Notes under the pieces: generated by a model
Told to the model about the DNA's origin: nothing
What the model saw: the letters and a program-made list of their open reading frames with translations, nothing else
Database searches by the model: none
Made by a program: the position numbers and the translations under genes
Part shown: positions 51,093 to 60,190 of the stretch, one piece after another
Numbering within the stretch: the stretch's first letter is position 1
Layout: every line of letters starts with the position of its first letter
Assembly: GCF_001896205.1 (NCBI RefSeq)
Contig: NZ_MPNU01000001.1
Location: 2,155,503-2,219,502, forward strand
Reading direction: 5' to 3'
Length of the DNA stretch: 64,000 nucleotides
Origin: Edwardsiella piscicida
GTDB lineage: Bacteria > Pseudomonadota > Gammaproteobacteria > Enterobacterales > Enterobacteriaceae

Positions 51093-53291
51093 ATGACCCG
51101 AACGCCGATCACCGCGCTGACGCTGCTGCTGAGTCTGCTGCCGCGCCCCGGTGCCAGCCAGACGCTGAGCCTGGACGGCGCCTGGCAGACCCACGACGCC
51201 AATCCCCCCTTCAGCACGCCCGAGACCCTGCGCCAGCAGGGCGAAGCCTGGCGGACGCTGCGGGTTCCCGCCAACTGGTACAGCCAGGGGGTCGATCACC
51301 AGGGTGCCCTCTGGTACCAGCGCGAGTTTACCCTGCCGCCCTTGGCGCCAGACCGCATGGCCACGCTGATCTTTAACGGCGTCGACTACCGGGCCGACGT
51401 CTGGCTCAACCAGCGCTACCTGGGCGCCCATCAGGGCTATTTCCAGCGCTTCGCACTGGACGCGGCGCCGGCGCTGCGGCGCCACAACCGCCTGCTGGTG
51501 CGCGTCGACAGCCCCTTTGAAACGCCGGGGCGCGTCTGGCCGCTGCACAAACAGAGCATCAAGGGTATCCTGACCCAGCACGACACGCGTCCCGGCGGCG
51601 CCTGGTCGGCGCAGGGGCAGGATGCGAACTCCGGCGGCATCTGGCAACCCGTCAGCCTGAAAATCAGCCGCCGGGCCGCCATCGATAATCTGCTGCTGAC
51701 CCCGACTTTCTCCGCCGATGGCCAGCAGGCCTCGCTGGCGCTGCGTCTGGACTATCGCGCCCAGGAGACGCTGCCGGCCACGCTGACGCTGCAGATGACG
51801 CCCTACAATTTTGTCGGGCGCACCTACCGCCTGACGCTGCCGCTGACCCTGCGGCGCGACGGCGAGGTCGAGGCCCAGCTGCCGCTGCCGCGGGTCGTCC
51901 GCTGGTGGCCCGACGGCTATGGCTATCCCGCGCTGTACCACGTCCGCGTCGCGCTGCGCGATGCGCAGGGCGTGATGGACAGCACATCGCAGATCACCGG
52001 CATCCGCCAGTTCAGCCAGAATGCGCAGACCAAAGCCTGGTATATCAACGGCAAGCGGATTTTCCTGCGCGGCACCAACTACATCGCCTCGCCCTGGCTC
52101 GGCCAGGTCAACGCCGCGGACTATCGCCGCGATCTGCTGATGATGAAGCGCGCCAACGTCAACACCGTGCGCGTCCACGCCCACGTCGCCGGACAGGCGC
52201 TGTACCGTCAGGCCGACGAACTGGGCATGATGCTGTGGCAGGATATGCCGCTGCAGTGGGGCTATGACGACTCCGCCGCCTTCGCCGCCGAAGCCGCCCG
52301 ACAGGCCACCGCGCTGGTGCGTCAGTTTGGCTCTCATCCCTCCATCATTATCTGGGCCGGACAGAACGAACCGCCGTTCAACGCCCCGTGGATGAAGGAT
52401 CTGTTCGCCGACTGGCGGCCAGACCTGAACCGGAATCTGGCTCAGCGGGTCGCCGAGGCGCTGGGACAGGATAGATCCCGCGGCCTGCACCCTTGGTCGA
52501 AGGTCGATGAACACTTTTGGCAGGGCTGGTACTTCGGTAAGGTCACCGATGTGCTGAAGCCCGCCTACAGCGCCATCATCACCGAATTTGGCGCCCAGGC
52601 CCTGCCCTCTCTGCCGACGCTGCAGACCATCATTCCCCCGGCGGATCGCTGGCCGGCCAGCGAGGATGGCCGCGATCCCGCCTGGCGGGTCTGGATGTAC
52701 CATGACTTCCAGCCCGGCAATGCCTTTGGGCTGGCCGGGCTGCACCGGGGCCGCGATCTGGCCGACTTTATCACCCGTACCCAGCAGAATCAGGCGCACA
52801 TCATCCAGCTGGCCGCCGAGAGCTATCGCCGCCAGCGCTTTCAGCCGGTCACCACCCTGATGCAGTTCATGTTCAGCGAGAGCTGGCCCTCGATCAACTG
52901 GGCGGTGGTGGACTACACCCGCCAGCCCAAGCCGGGGTACTTCGCCCTCCAGCGCGCCTTTCAGCCGATTCTGCCCTCCATTGAGCCGATCACCCTGCAG
53001 TGGCACCCCGGCCAGCCGGGGCAGATCGCGCTGTGGGCCATTAACGATACCTGGCGCGCCCACCCCAACAGCCGCCTAGTTTGGCAGCTGCGTCAGGGCG
53101 GTATCGTGTTAAATCAGGGGGCGTTGACCTTTGCCCTGCCCGCCGACAGCGGACAGCGGCTGCGCCAGCTGACGGTAACCCCCCGCGACCAGCAGGATAT
53201 GTGGCTCTACGCCACGCTGTATGATGCGCAGGGGGAACCGCTGGGGAAAAACAGCTACCGTATCGAGGTGCAGGCACCGATCCCGCGCTAG
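51093..53291 (+). CDS. glycoside hydrolase family 2 protein (beta-mannosidase/glucosaminidase-like)
   Basis: This 732-residue secreted enzyme has a signal peptide, a GH2 sugar-binding domain (VPANWYSQGVDHQGALWYQR, FNGVDYRADVWLNQRYLGAH), an Ig-like domain, and a TIM barrel with the acid/base Glu in IIWAGQNEPPFN near residue 426 and the nucleophile Glu in IITEFGAQ near 498. RANVNTVRVHAHVAGQALY fits the same family. It would cleave a beta-linked sugar, likely in the polymer made by this operon or its lipid-linked form. It starts 23 bases after paralogue 3 with aaggag. Confidence 0.82.
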   Translation: MTRTPITALTLLLSLLPRPGASQTLSLDGAWQTHDANPPFSTPETLRQQGEAWRTLRVPANWYSQGVDHQGALWYQREFTLPPLAPDRMATLIFNGVDYRADVWLNQRYLGAHQGYFQRFALDAAPALRRHNRLLVRVDSPFETPGRVWPLHKQSIKGILTQHDTRPGGAWSAQGQDANSGGIWQPVSLKISRRAAIDNLLLTPTFSADGQQASLALRLDYRAQETLPATLTLQMTPYNFVGRTYRLTLPLTLRRDGEVEAQLPLPRVVRWWPDGYGYPALYHVRVALRDAQGVMDSTSQITGIRQFSQNAQTKAWYINGKRIFLRGTNYIASPWLGQVNAADYRRDLLMMKRANVNTVRVHAHVAGQALYRQADELGMMLWQDMPLQWGYDDSAAFAAEAARQATALVRQFGSHPSIIIWAGQNEPPFNAPWMKDLFADWRPDLNRNLAQRVAEALGQDRSRGLHPWSKVDEHFWQGWYFGKVTDVLKPAYSAIITEFGAQALPSLPTLQTIIPPADRWPASEDGRDPAWRVWMYHDFQPGNAFGLAGLHRGRDLADFITRTQQNQAHIIQLAAESYRRQRFQPVTTLMQFMFSESWPSINWAVVDYTRQPKPGYFALQRAFQPILPSIEPITLQWHPGQPGQIALWAINDTWRAHPNSRLVWQLRQGGIVLNQGALTFALPADSGQRLRQLTVTPRDQQDMWLYATLYDAQGEPLGKNSYRIEVQAPIPR

Positions 53292-53304
53292 CGACGCGCG
53301 GGGC

Positions 53305-54195
53305 TCAAAACGGCAGCGTCCAGCTCAGGTTGAGGGTGCCCTGGCGGAAGTTGGCGTTGCGATCGCCGCGCCAGGCATAGCGCGTGCCGCTGTAGTTATC
53401 ATAGTGAATCGACAGCGATCCGGGCTCATAGCCGGAGACATAGCCCACGCTGTAGCTATAGTCGGAATCCCAGGGCTGCTGCTGCCCGCGGTCTGGGTAG
53501 TAAAACGCGGAGACGCGCAGAAAGTAGTGCTGCTTCAGGGTATAGCCGCAGCTGCCCAGCAGCGTATTTTTCCCACGCTTCATCTGATTGTCCTGCAGGG
53601 AGTAGTAGCGTGGGCCATAGCTGTAGCCCACCTGACAGGACAGGCTGTCCTGGGGGAACAGCAGCAGATGCTTATTCCAGCTCTCCGGCAGGGCAAACTT
53701 ATAGGCCGCGGTGATGGTTCCCTGCTCGATATAGGTCCGCCGCTGCCCCTGCTGGGGGTAAAAATGGTTGTTATCGCCATAGTTACTGTATACCAGGCTA
53801 AAGGTGCCGGGATGCCAGTCGTCATAGCCAAAGCTGTAGACAAAGTCAGTCTGATAGCGGTTGAGATCCTGCAGCGGGACCCGCACCGTCATATTGGCAA
53901 AAAAGTAGCTCAGCGGTGAATACTGAAAGCTGGCCAGCATGCGCTGGTTGACGATATTACGCATCTCGCTCTGGGTGTCGTTCACCGGCACATTTATCCA
54001 CTGATGCGACAGCGGCATGCTGTAGGTCAGCGCCGTGGAAAACGTCGCCTCACTGCCGGAGAACAGACGCGCCCATGGGGTGGTAAACACCTTTACCGGC
54101 GGCGGCGTTCCACCGCCCTGATCGGCCTGCGCCGCCAGCGGCGCAGTACAAAATAACAATGCCAAACCTACGCTAATACCAACCTGCTTATCCAT
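53305..54195 (-). CDS. outer-membrane beta-barrel protein, convergent with the synthase operon
   Basis: This 296-residue protein has a signal peptide ending near AAQA and then alternating amphipathic strands rich in Tyr, Phe and Gly (VYSFGYDDWHPGTFSLVYSN in part, GYSYGPRYYSLQ, YSYSVGYVSGYEPGSLSIHY), ending in LSWTLPF with the C-terminal Phe of outer-membrane barrels. It resembles YaiO-type barrels in look. It ends 13 bases from the GH2 gene on the other strand and may be the exit pore, but that is inference. Confidence 0.68.
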   Translation of the reverse strand: MDKQVGISVGLALLFCTAPLAAQADQGGGTPPPVKVFTTPWARLFSGSEATFSTALTYSMPLSHQWINVPVNDTQSEMRNIVNQRMLASFQYSPLSYFFANMTVRVPLQDLNRYQTDFVYSFGYDDWHPGTFSLVYSNYGDNNHFYPQQGQRRTYIEQGTITAAYKFALPESWNKHLLLFPQDSLSCQVGYSYGPRYYSLQDNQMKRGKNTLLGSCGYTLKQHYFLRVSAFYYPDRGQQQPWDSDYSYSVGYVSGYEPGSLSIHYDNYSGTRYAWRGDRNANFRQGTLNLSWTLPF

Positions 54196-54435
54196 TATGT
54201 TATCCGCCTATTATTCGCCGCGGCGCTCCCTATCATAAAGGATAGATAACATTTGAACCCTCTACCAGTTCGCTCAATAAAAAATAGAGCATCATCATTT
54301 AGTTAACCGTCGAGCCCTCGGCGTCGTGCCATTCAGACAAGCGACCGCACCGCCGCGCGCCGCGAAGAGGCAGAGTCGTCAATCTTCTCTATACTCAAAT
54401 AAGCACTCCTCAGCCTAAGGCAGGACGTCCCGACG

Positions 54436-54789
54436 ATGTTTATCAAATATGTCATGATCGGTATTTTGAATACCGCCTTGCACTGGGCGGTGTTTTTTAC
54501 CCTGCACAGCCAGGCGGCCCTGTCGCAGTCATTCAGCAACCTGTATGCCTTTATCGTCGCCGTCACCTTTTCGTTTTTCTGTAATGCCCGCTTCACCTTT
54601 CAGGATCGCCCCACCCTGAAGCGCTATCTGCTGTTCACCAGTTTTATGGGATTTCTCAGCTGGCTGACCGGTTATCTCGGCGATCGGCTGCATATTGCGC
54701 CGCTGCTCACCGTCATGGCCTTTTCGCTGATCAGCCTGATCATGGGCTTCTTCTATTCCAAATACATCGTCTTCCGGAGCGCGGCGTAA
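54436..54789 (+). CDS. gtrA: GtrA-family flippase
   Basis: This 117-residue protein has four transmembrane segments ([43 protein letters not shown] in part, [36 protein letters not shown] in part). This is the GtrA/DPMS1 small family that flips undecaprenyl-phosphate-linked sugar across the inner membrane. The NARFTFQ and SKYIVF ends are signature. It overlaps gtrB by 1 base. Confidence 0.9.
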   Translation: MFIKYVMIGILNTALHWAVFFTLHSQAALSQSFSNLYAFIVAVTFSFFCNARFTFQDRPTLKRYLLFTSFMGFLSWLTGYLGDRLHIAPLLTVMAFSLISLIMGFFYSKYIVFRSAA

Positions 54790-55715
54790 TGAAAATATCC
54801 CTGGTAGTCCCGGTATTCAACGAAGAGAGCGCTATTCCCCTGTTTCACGACGCGGTAAGGCAGTGTGACGATCTGGCGCCCTACCGCATCGAAATCGTCT
54901 TCGTCAACGACGGCAGCAGCGACCGGACGGAAGAGGTCATCTCCGGAATAATCGATGACGATCCGCTGGTGATTATGGTCAACTTTTCACGCAACTTCGG
55001 CAAAGAGGCCGCGCTGTTCGCCGGGCTGAAGTACGCCACCGGCGAGGCGATAATCCCTATCGACGTCGATCTGCAGGATCCTATCGAGCTCATTCCACAG
55101 CTGATCGCCCGCTGGCGCAACGGCGCGGACGTGGTGCTGGCCAAGCGCATCGATCGCACCTCGGACACGCTGATGAAGCGCCTGACCGCCAGCCTGTTCT
55201 ACCGGGTGCACAACCAGATAGCCAACCCCAAGATCGAAATGAACGTGGGGGACTACCGTCTCATGAGCCGCCAGGTGGTCGATGCGGTTCTGATGCTGCA
55301 CGAACGCAACCTGTTCATGAAGGGGTTGCTCAGCTGGGTTGGCTTTAAAACCGCCGTCGTCACCTACGCCCGCCATGAGCGGGTGGCCGGCAGCAGCAAG
55401 TTTAACTTTTGGAAGCTCTGGAACCTGGCGCTGGAGGGGATCACCTCCTTCAGCACCATCCCCCTGCGGCTGTGGACCTATATCGGCACCTCGATTGCGG
55501 CGTTTTCCCTGTTCTACGCGCTGTACGTGATAATCAAAACGCTGATCTTTGACAACCCGGTCCCCGGCTATCCCTCGATTATGGCCGTTATTCTGTTCCT
55601 CGGCGGTATCCAGCTGATCGGCATCGGGGTGCTGGGCGAATATATCGGGCGAATTTACGTGGAAACCAAGCAACGGCCCCGTTTCATTGTCAAAGAGCTT
55701 AAGGGAAGAAAATGA
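54789..55715 (+). CDS. gtrB: bactoprenol glucosyltransferase GtrB
   Basis: This 308-residue GT2 enzyme makes undecaprenyl-phosphate-sugar. It opens [18 protein letters not shown], then [32 protein letters not shown], and [13 protein letters not shown], with two C-terminal membrane segments ([17 protein letters not shown] and [22 protein letters not shown] in part). It overlaps gtrA and the next gene, forming the usual three-gene gtr unit. Confidence 0.93.
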   Translation: MKISLVVPVFNEESAIPLFHDAVRQCDDLAPYRIEIVFVNDGSSDRTEEVISGIIDDDPLVIMVNFSRNFGKEAALFAGLKYATGEAIIPIDVDLQDPIELIPQLIARWRNGADVVLAKRIDRTSDTLMKRLTASLFYRVHNQIANPKIEMNVGDYRLMSRQVVDAVLMLHERNLFMKGLLSWVGFKTAVVTYARHERVAGSSKFNFWKLWNLALEGITSFSTIPLRLWTYIGTSIAAFSLFYALYVIIKTLIFDNPVPGYPSIMAVILFLGGIQLIGIGVLGEYIGRIYVETKQRPRFIVKELKGRK

Positions 55716-57220
55716 ACCATCTGCTGAAGCGGCCGCTCTCGAACCGAGATGCCTTTTTGTTTATCATCGCGCTGCTGCTGCTCTACGTGGTGCCGCTCAT
55801 CCTGGCCAACGTCTATTACCGGGACGACACCGAGCGCATTCTGAACCCGGCCGCGCCCTGGTATACCTTAGGACGCCCAGGCGCCGATCTGCTGATGCGC
55901 CTGTTTACCTTCAACCTGTACGAGCTGACCGACACCGCACCGCTGACCCTGCTCCTCGGGGTGCTGTTCTTCGCCTGGACGCTGGTGTATGCGGCGCGTC
56001 GCGCCGAGGGCACCCTCAGTATCGCCGCGCTGTCACCCTATATCCTTTTATTTTTTAACCCGTTTTTCCTGCAAAACCTCTCCTACAAATACGACAGCTT
56101 TCCCATGGTGGTCGCGCTGGCGCTCTCGATCTTAGCCTTTTTCTGCCCGCGTAACCGCGGTCTGCTCAGCTACCTGCTGCCGACCCTGCTGCTGTTTTGC
56201 GCCCTGACGCTCTACCAGCCGTGCGCCAATATCTTCATCGGCCTGTACGGCGCCAACCTGATGATCAACTTTCTCAAGGTCGAGCGGAGCCCGCTGCAGG
56301 AGACCGTTTGGGCGGCGGTGGTCATGCTGCTCACCAACTCGCTGTACATTCTGATCATCGACCACCTCTTGGCGCTGGGCGGCGGTAACCGCGGCAACAT
56401 GATCGGCGCCCAGGACGCGCTGTTCTGGCTGACCCAGGACTGGCTGATGCTGAAAAAGCTGCTCACCTTTGTCCTCAGCAAGGAGCTGAAATTCCTGTTC
56501 TACCCGGCGCTGCTCTGCGTCGTTTGGATCTTTGCCCTGCGCCTGACGCAGTTCTGGCGCGCCCAGCCCCTGACGCTCAGCAGGCTGCTGTCGCTGCTGC
56601 TGATCCTCTGTTCGCCGCTGGTGCTGTTTATCGCCCTGCTGGGGCCGCTGTTCCTGCTGAAGGAGGGGGTGACCGACGTCCGCGTCCTGTGCGGCTTCTC
56701 CGCCACCCTGTTCGTGTTTGCCCACGCCGTCTACCAGGTACTGGCGCGCTGGCGCCCCGCCTGGCTGCCGCTGTGCACCCTGCCGCTGTTCTATTTTCTG
56801 GCCTTCAGCTTCCAGTACGGCAACGCGGTACGCAATCAGCGCGACTATGAGGCCCGCATCTTTGGCTGGCTGAGCTATGACCTGCTCTCCCTTAACGCCA
56901 CCGGCCACGGTAAGATCCTGCTCAACAACTACCCCGATACCGCGCCGGTAACCCAGAAGATCGTCGAACATCAGGCGCTGATCGACATGATGTTCAGCCC
57001 GGCCTATAACTGGACCGCCCGGCGCATCATCGCCTCCTACGGCATCAGCAATATCGACGCCGGCTGGGGGCCGGACTACCGCGATCGGCTGAATGTCCTC
57101 TGCGCTGAGCAAACGGCGCCGCTGCGCGACAATAAGTTTTACGCCATCTACGCCCTGAATGACGACACCATCGTCTGGCTGAAGAACAAGTACTTCACCG
57201 TCTGCGGCCCGGCACACTGA
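55712..57220 (+). CDS. GtrC-type polytopic glycosyltransferase
   Basis: This 502-residue protein has about ten transmembrane segments and an early acidic motif in [15 protein letters not shown], as in GtrI/GtrII serotype-converting transferases that move the sugar from bactoprenol to surface polysaccharide in the periplasm. The C-terminal 100 residues are soluble. The third gtr gene is always variable, so the acceptor cannot be named. It overlaps gtrB (ATGA) and ends in a hairpin. No phage genes are next to it. Confidence 0.82.
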   Translation: MNHLLKRPLSNRDAFLFIIALLLLYVVPLILANVYYRDDTERILNPAAPWYTLGRPGADLLMRLFTFNLYELTDTAPLTLLLGVLFFAWTLVYAARRAEGTLSIAALSPYILLFFNPFFLQNLSYKYDSFPMVVALALSILAFFCPRNRGLLSYLLPTLLLFCALTLYQPCANIFIGLYGANLMINFLKVERSPLQETVWAAVVMLLTNSLYILIIDHLLALGGGNRGNMIGAQDALFWLTQDWLMLKKLLTFVLSKELKFLFYPALLCVVWIFALRLTQFWRAQPLTLSRLLSLLLILCSPLVLFIALLGPLFLLKEGVTDVRVLCGFSATLFVFAHAVYQVLARWRPAWLPLCTLPLFYFLAFSFQYGNAVRNQRDYEARIFGWLSYDLLSLNATGHGKILLNNYPDTAPVTQKIVEHQALIDMMFSPAYNWTARRIIASYGISNIDAGWGPDYRDRLNVLCAEQTAPLRDNKFYAIYALNDDTIVWLKNKYFTVCGPAH

Positions 57221-57272
57221 GACGATGCTCCCGGCACAAAGCGCATGATTTCCGCCGGGAGTATTCACATAA

Positions 57273-57295
57273 TGCGCGCCGCTATTCGGCGCGCA
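57273..57295 (+). terminator. hairpin after the gtr operon
   Basis: GCGCGCCG (57274-57281) and its complement (57287-57294) form an 8-bp stem, extended by a T-A pair, with a 5-base loop. The T tract behind it is weak. Confidence 0.55.
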
Positions 57296-57299
57296 TGTT

Positions 57300-57344
57300 T
57301 AGATAAATAAAAAAATAAAAAAATGGGCGGCCCTTTGGCCGCCC
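57300..57344 (-). terminator. Rho-independent terminator of the small periplasmic protein gene
   Basis: On the minus strand GGGCGGCC, a 4-base loop and its complement are followed by ATTTTTTTATTTTTTT. This is a strong intrinsic terminator 19 bases past the stop codon at 57364. Confidence 0.85.
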
Positions 57345-57363
57345 ACCGAACATCATTAAACCA

Positions 57364-57627
57364 TTACTGTTTCTGCGTCGCTTCGTTGCTCATCATCGTT
57401 TTTTCATGCGCGGCTTTCGATTTTTCCGTTGCCATGTGAGACTCTTTCTTCGCCTCTTCGTGCTTACCTTCCGCATGCAGCTTGGCGGCTTTTTTATGGT
57501 GTTTAACCACGGCCTCATGGTGCTGCGCAGCATCCTCATGCTTCACTACCGCAGTGTCTGCGGCCAGCGCTGAGAAGGAAACCACACCGGCGGCCAATGC
57601 AGCAACAGCGAATGCCTTTTTAAACAT
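57364..57627 (-). CDS. small His/Lys-rich periplasmic protein
   Basis: This 87-residue protein starts at ATG 57627 behind aaggag. A signal peptide ends near SALAADTA. The mature part is helical and rich in His, Lys, Glu and Ala (HEDAAQHHEAVVKHHKKAAK, LHAEGKHEEAKKESH), like small stress-induced or metal-buffering periplasmic proteins. It is monocistronic with its own terminator. I do not assign a family. Confidence 0.7.
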   Translation of the reverse strand: MFKKAFAVAALAAGVVSFSALAADTAVVKHEDAAQHHEAVVKHHKKAAKLHAEGKHEEAKKESHMATEKSKAAHEKTMMSNEATQKQ

Positions 57628-58035
57628 GATAATCTCCTTGTGAAATAAGTCCTGCATTAAAAACCTAGTACAACGCAGTAATAATTCAAGACCAAAAGTT
57701 AACTTTTGAAAAAAGAGCGCGCGCAATAAAAAATAGCCTGGAGAGGCTCTACAATAAGTATAAAATTATGCTATGAGCCGCCGTTGATTAACGCCGCGCC
57801 GCTACGTTGAGGCCCATGAAATAAGCACCGAGCCGCGCCTTGAATTAAATTCGCGCCCGGTTACACAAAGACACAGTTTAGCGCACGCAACCCCGGCACA
57901 CTCGACAACGCGATAGCCCGGTTGCGCCGTCAAGGGGCGATCGCCCCTTCGTCGCCCGCGCGTCGCGTTGGCGACGCTTTACTCACACAGCACGTCGCAG
58001 CGGCGCTGCTGCCGCGGATCCAAAGGAGATATCCC
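57628..58035. other. 408-bp intergenic region
   Basis: The left part holds the promoter of the small periplasmic protein on the minus strand and the right part that of the acetyltransferase. A longer frame to 57922 exists upstream of the acetyltransferase but its composition and lack of ribosome site do not support it. I see nothing else. Confidence 0.5.
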
Positions 58036-58479
58036 ATGTCGATTTACCCGGCGACCCCCGCCGATGCCGAACGCATCAACCCGCTGTTTATCGCCTATCG
58101 CCAGTTCTATGACGTTCCCTCCGACCCGGCACAGACCCTGCGCTATCTGCAGCAGCGCCTGACTAACGCCGAGTCGGTGATCTTTTACGCCGTCGATACG
58201 CAGGGAGAGTGCGTCGGCTTTACCCAGCTCTACCCGCTGTTTTGCTCGCTGGAGATGAAGCCGACCTGGCTGCTGTACGACCTGTTTGTCGCACCGCAGG
58301 CGCGCCGTCACGGCGTCGCGCGCGCGCTGATGCAGCGGGCGGAGGCCTTTGCCCGCGACGGCGGCGCGGCGTTTATCGGCCTGGATACCGGCACGGACAA
58401 CACCCGCGCCCAGGCGCTGTATGAAGAGCAGGGCTACCTCCGCGACCGCGCCTTCTACCACTATCAACTGACCCTGTAA
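58036..58479 (+). CDS. GNAT-family N-acetyltransferase
   Basis: This 147-residue protein has the GNAT acetyl-CoA site LFVAPQARRHGVARALMQRA and the C-terminal FIGLDTGTDNTRAQALYEEQ. ATG 58036 follows an aaaggagat ribosome site at ideal spacing. The N-terminal part (YRQFYDVPSDPAQTLRYLQ) defines the substrate, which is unknown. It stands alone ahead of the exopolysaccharide operon. Confidence 0.87.
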   Translation: MSIYPATPADAERINPLFIAYRQFYDVPSDPAQTLRYLQQRLTNAESVIFYAVDTQGECVGFTQLYPLFCSLEMKPTWLLYDLFVAPQARRHGVARALMQRAEAFARDGGAAFIGLDTGTDNTRAQALYEEQGYLRDRAFYHYQLTL

Positions 58480-58783
58480 GCCCCCCGGGCCGGCGGGTAC
58501 CCTCCGCAGGCCCTGCGCCAATCAAGGCGCCCGCCCTGCAACATCAAAAGAAAAGTCTGATATTAACTTTATTACCGACATAATTTACCATGTTACTATC
58601 TCGGCATGGCCTTTTATCAAGGATAAGCGCGTCACAGTCCGCAAGATGTATGGCGCCGTCCTGTTCGGTGTAAGCTACGCTTTCCCTGCGTCTTCCCGGA
58701 TCGCAGAACGGTTGCCATCGTTCAGACAGTGATTATATTTAATAAACCGACAGAATTAATCATCCCCGTTAGGCGATAATTCA
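58480..58783. promoter_or_regulatory. leader and promoter region of the second exopolysaccharide operon
   Basis: A candidate promoter has -35 TTGCCA at 58712-58717 and -10 TATATT at 58734-58739, spaced 16 bases, about 40 bases ahead of ATG 58784. No JUMPstart/ops element or RcsAB box was found by eye. The first 70 bases are GC-rich and follow the acetyltransferase. Confidence 0.4.
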
Positions 58784-60190
58784 ATGCAAAACAAACGATT
58801 GAAAGTCAGCTATGGCATCGCCACCCCCTTGGTCAGGGTGACCGACTTTCTGATGATTAACCTCTGCCTTATCGGTAGCGCCTGGATCTGGCTCAGTGAC
58901 CAGCTCAACGTCGCCATCACTGTTAGCCTGCTGTTTTCACTCTCGTTCTTACTTATCGGTGAATATACCGGCATCTATCTGCACCGGATCAAAAAGATCA
59001 ACTGCACCGAAATATCTCGCCTGGCCGCGACCCTGCTGCTGACCATCGCCTTTATCGAGGCCATCTACCTGGTGTTCCACTACCTGCTGCTCAGACACTA
59101 TCTGCACCCCTTTCTGGGCCCCGACGTCATGACCTCGCTGTTCTGGTATCTGGCCCCGCTCTCCGGCCTGCTGCTGCTGCGCCTGCTGAGCTTTATCCAC
59201 ATGCGCCACACCCGGGTGCGGGTGGCCATTCTCGGCCTGACGCCCGGCGGACTCGCGGTAGAAAAAGCGCTGTTCAAAGAGTACGCCAACATGCGTCTCG
59301 ACCTGGCCTTCTATGACGATCGCAGCGCGGGGCGCTTTAGCTACCTGACCAAGAGCCCCTACCGGGGCGCCGTCAGCCGCCTGATCGCCGAGGCCAAGGC
59401 GGGCCGCATCGACGAGGTCTATATCGCCCTGCCCATGGTCGCGCTGGAGCGTATCCGCCACTTTCTCTCTCTGCTGTCGGACACCACGGCCAACACCTAT
59501 ATCGTGCCCGATCTCTACTCCTACAGCACCCATGTCTCCCAGCTGCGGATGATCGGTAACATTCAGGCCATCAGCATCTTTGCCTCTCCCTTTGACGGCC
59601 CGGGCGCGCTGACCAAGCGCATCGAAGATCTGATCCTCGGCACTCTGATCATGCTGCTCATCGCGCCGCTGATGCTGCCGATCGCGCTGGTGATCCGGCT
59701 CACCTCGCCCGGCCCGGTGCTGTTCAAGCAGGCGCGCTATGGGCTAAACGGTCAACATATCAGCGTCTGGAAGTTTCGCACCATGCGGGTTCAGGAGAAT
59801 GGTGACAACGTCATGCAGGCAACCAAGGGCGATCCGCGGGTAACCCCCTTCGGTGCCTTTCTGCGCCGCACCTCGCTGGATGAGCTGCCCCAGTTTATCA
59901 ACGTATTGCAGGGCAGCATGTCGATCGTCGGGCCGCGCCCGCACGCCGTCGCGCACAATGAGCAGTACCGCCGATTGGTCGATAACTACATGATCCGCCA
60001 CAAGGTTAAACCGGGTATTACCGGACTGGCGCAGATTAACGGCTACCGCGGGGAGACCGACACGCTGGACAAAATGGAGGGGCGGGTCCAGTACGATATC
60101 GACTACATCCAGCGATGGTCGCTGTGGCTGGATCTGAAAATCATTTTTCTTACTCTCTTTAACGGCTTTAGGCATGAGAACGCCTATTAG
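58784..60190 (+). CDS. undecaprenyl-phosphate hexose-1-phosphate transferase (WcaJ family)
   Basis: This 468-residue inner-membrane enzyme starts exopolysaccharide repeat synthesis by loading a hexose phosphate, usually glucose, on undecaprenyl phosphate. Four N-terminal membrane segments, a CoA-binding-like middle domain (VAILGLTPGGLAVEKALF), and the C-terminal catalytic domain from about residue 280 (KRIEDLILGTLIMLLIAPLM in part, SPGPVLFKQARYGLNG, WKFRTMRV, RRTSLDELPQFINVL, SIVGPRPHAVAHN) are all present. It overlaps the next gene by 17 bases. Confidence 0.92.
   Translation: MQNKRLKVSYGIATPLVRVTDFLMINLCLIGSAWIWLSDQLNVAITVSLLFSLSFLLIGEYTGIYLHRIKKINCTEISRLAATLLLTIAFIEAIYLVFHYLLLRHYLHPFLGPDVMTSLFWYLAPLSGLLLLRLLSFIHMRHTRVRVAILGLTPGGLAVEKALFKEYANMRLDLAFYDDRSAGRFSYLTKSPYRGAVSRLIAEAKAGRIDEVYIALPMVALERIRHFLSLLSDTTANTYIVPDLYSYSTHVSQLRMIGNIQAISIFASPFDGPGALTKRIEDLILGTLIMLLIAPLMLPIALVIRLTSPGPVLFKQARYGLNGQHISVWKFRTMRVQENGDNVMQATKGDPRVTPFGAFLRRTSLDELPQFINVLQGSMSIVGPRPHAVAHNEQYRRLVDNYMIRHKVKPGITGLAQINGYRGETDTLDKMEGRVQYDIDYIQRWSLWLDLKIIFLTLFNGFRHENAY

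Noticed and set aside
51075-53063. A 662-codon minus-strand open frame opposite the GH2 gene
   Set aside because: The GH2 frame has signal peptide and catalytic residues; the antisense product has no domain and biased composition.
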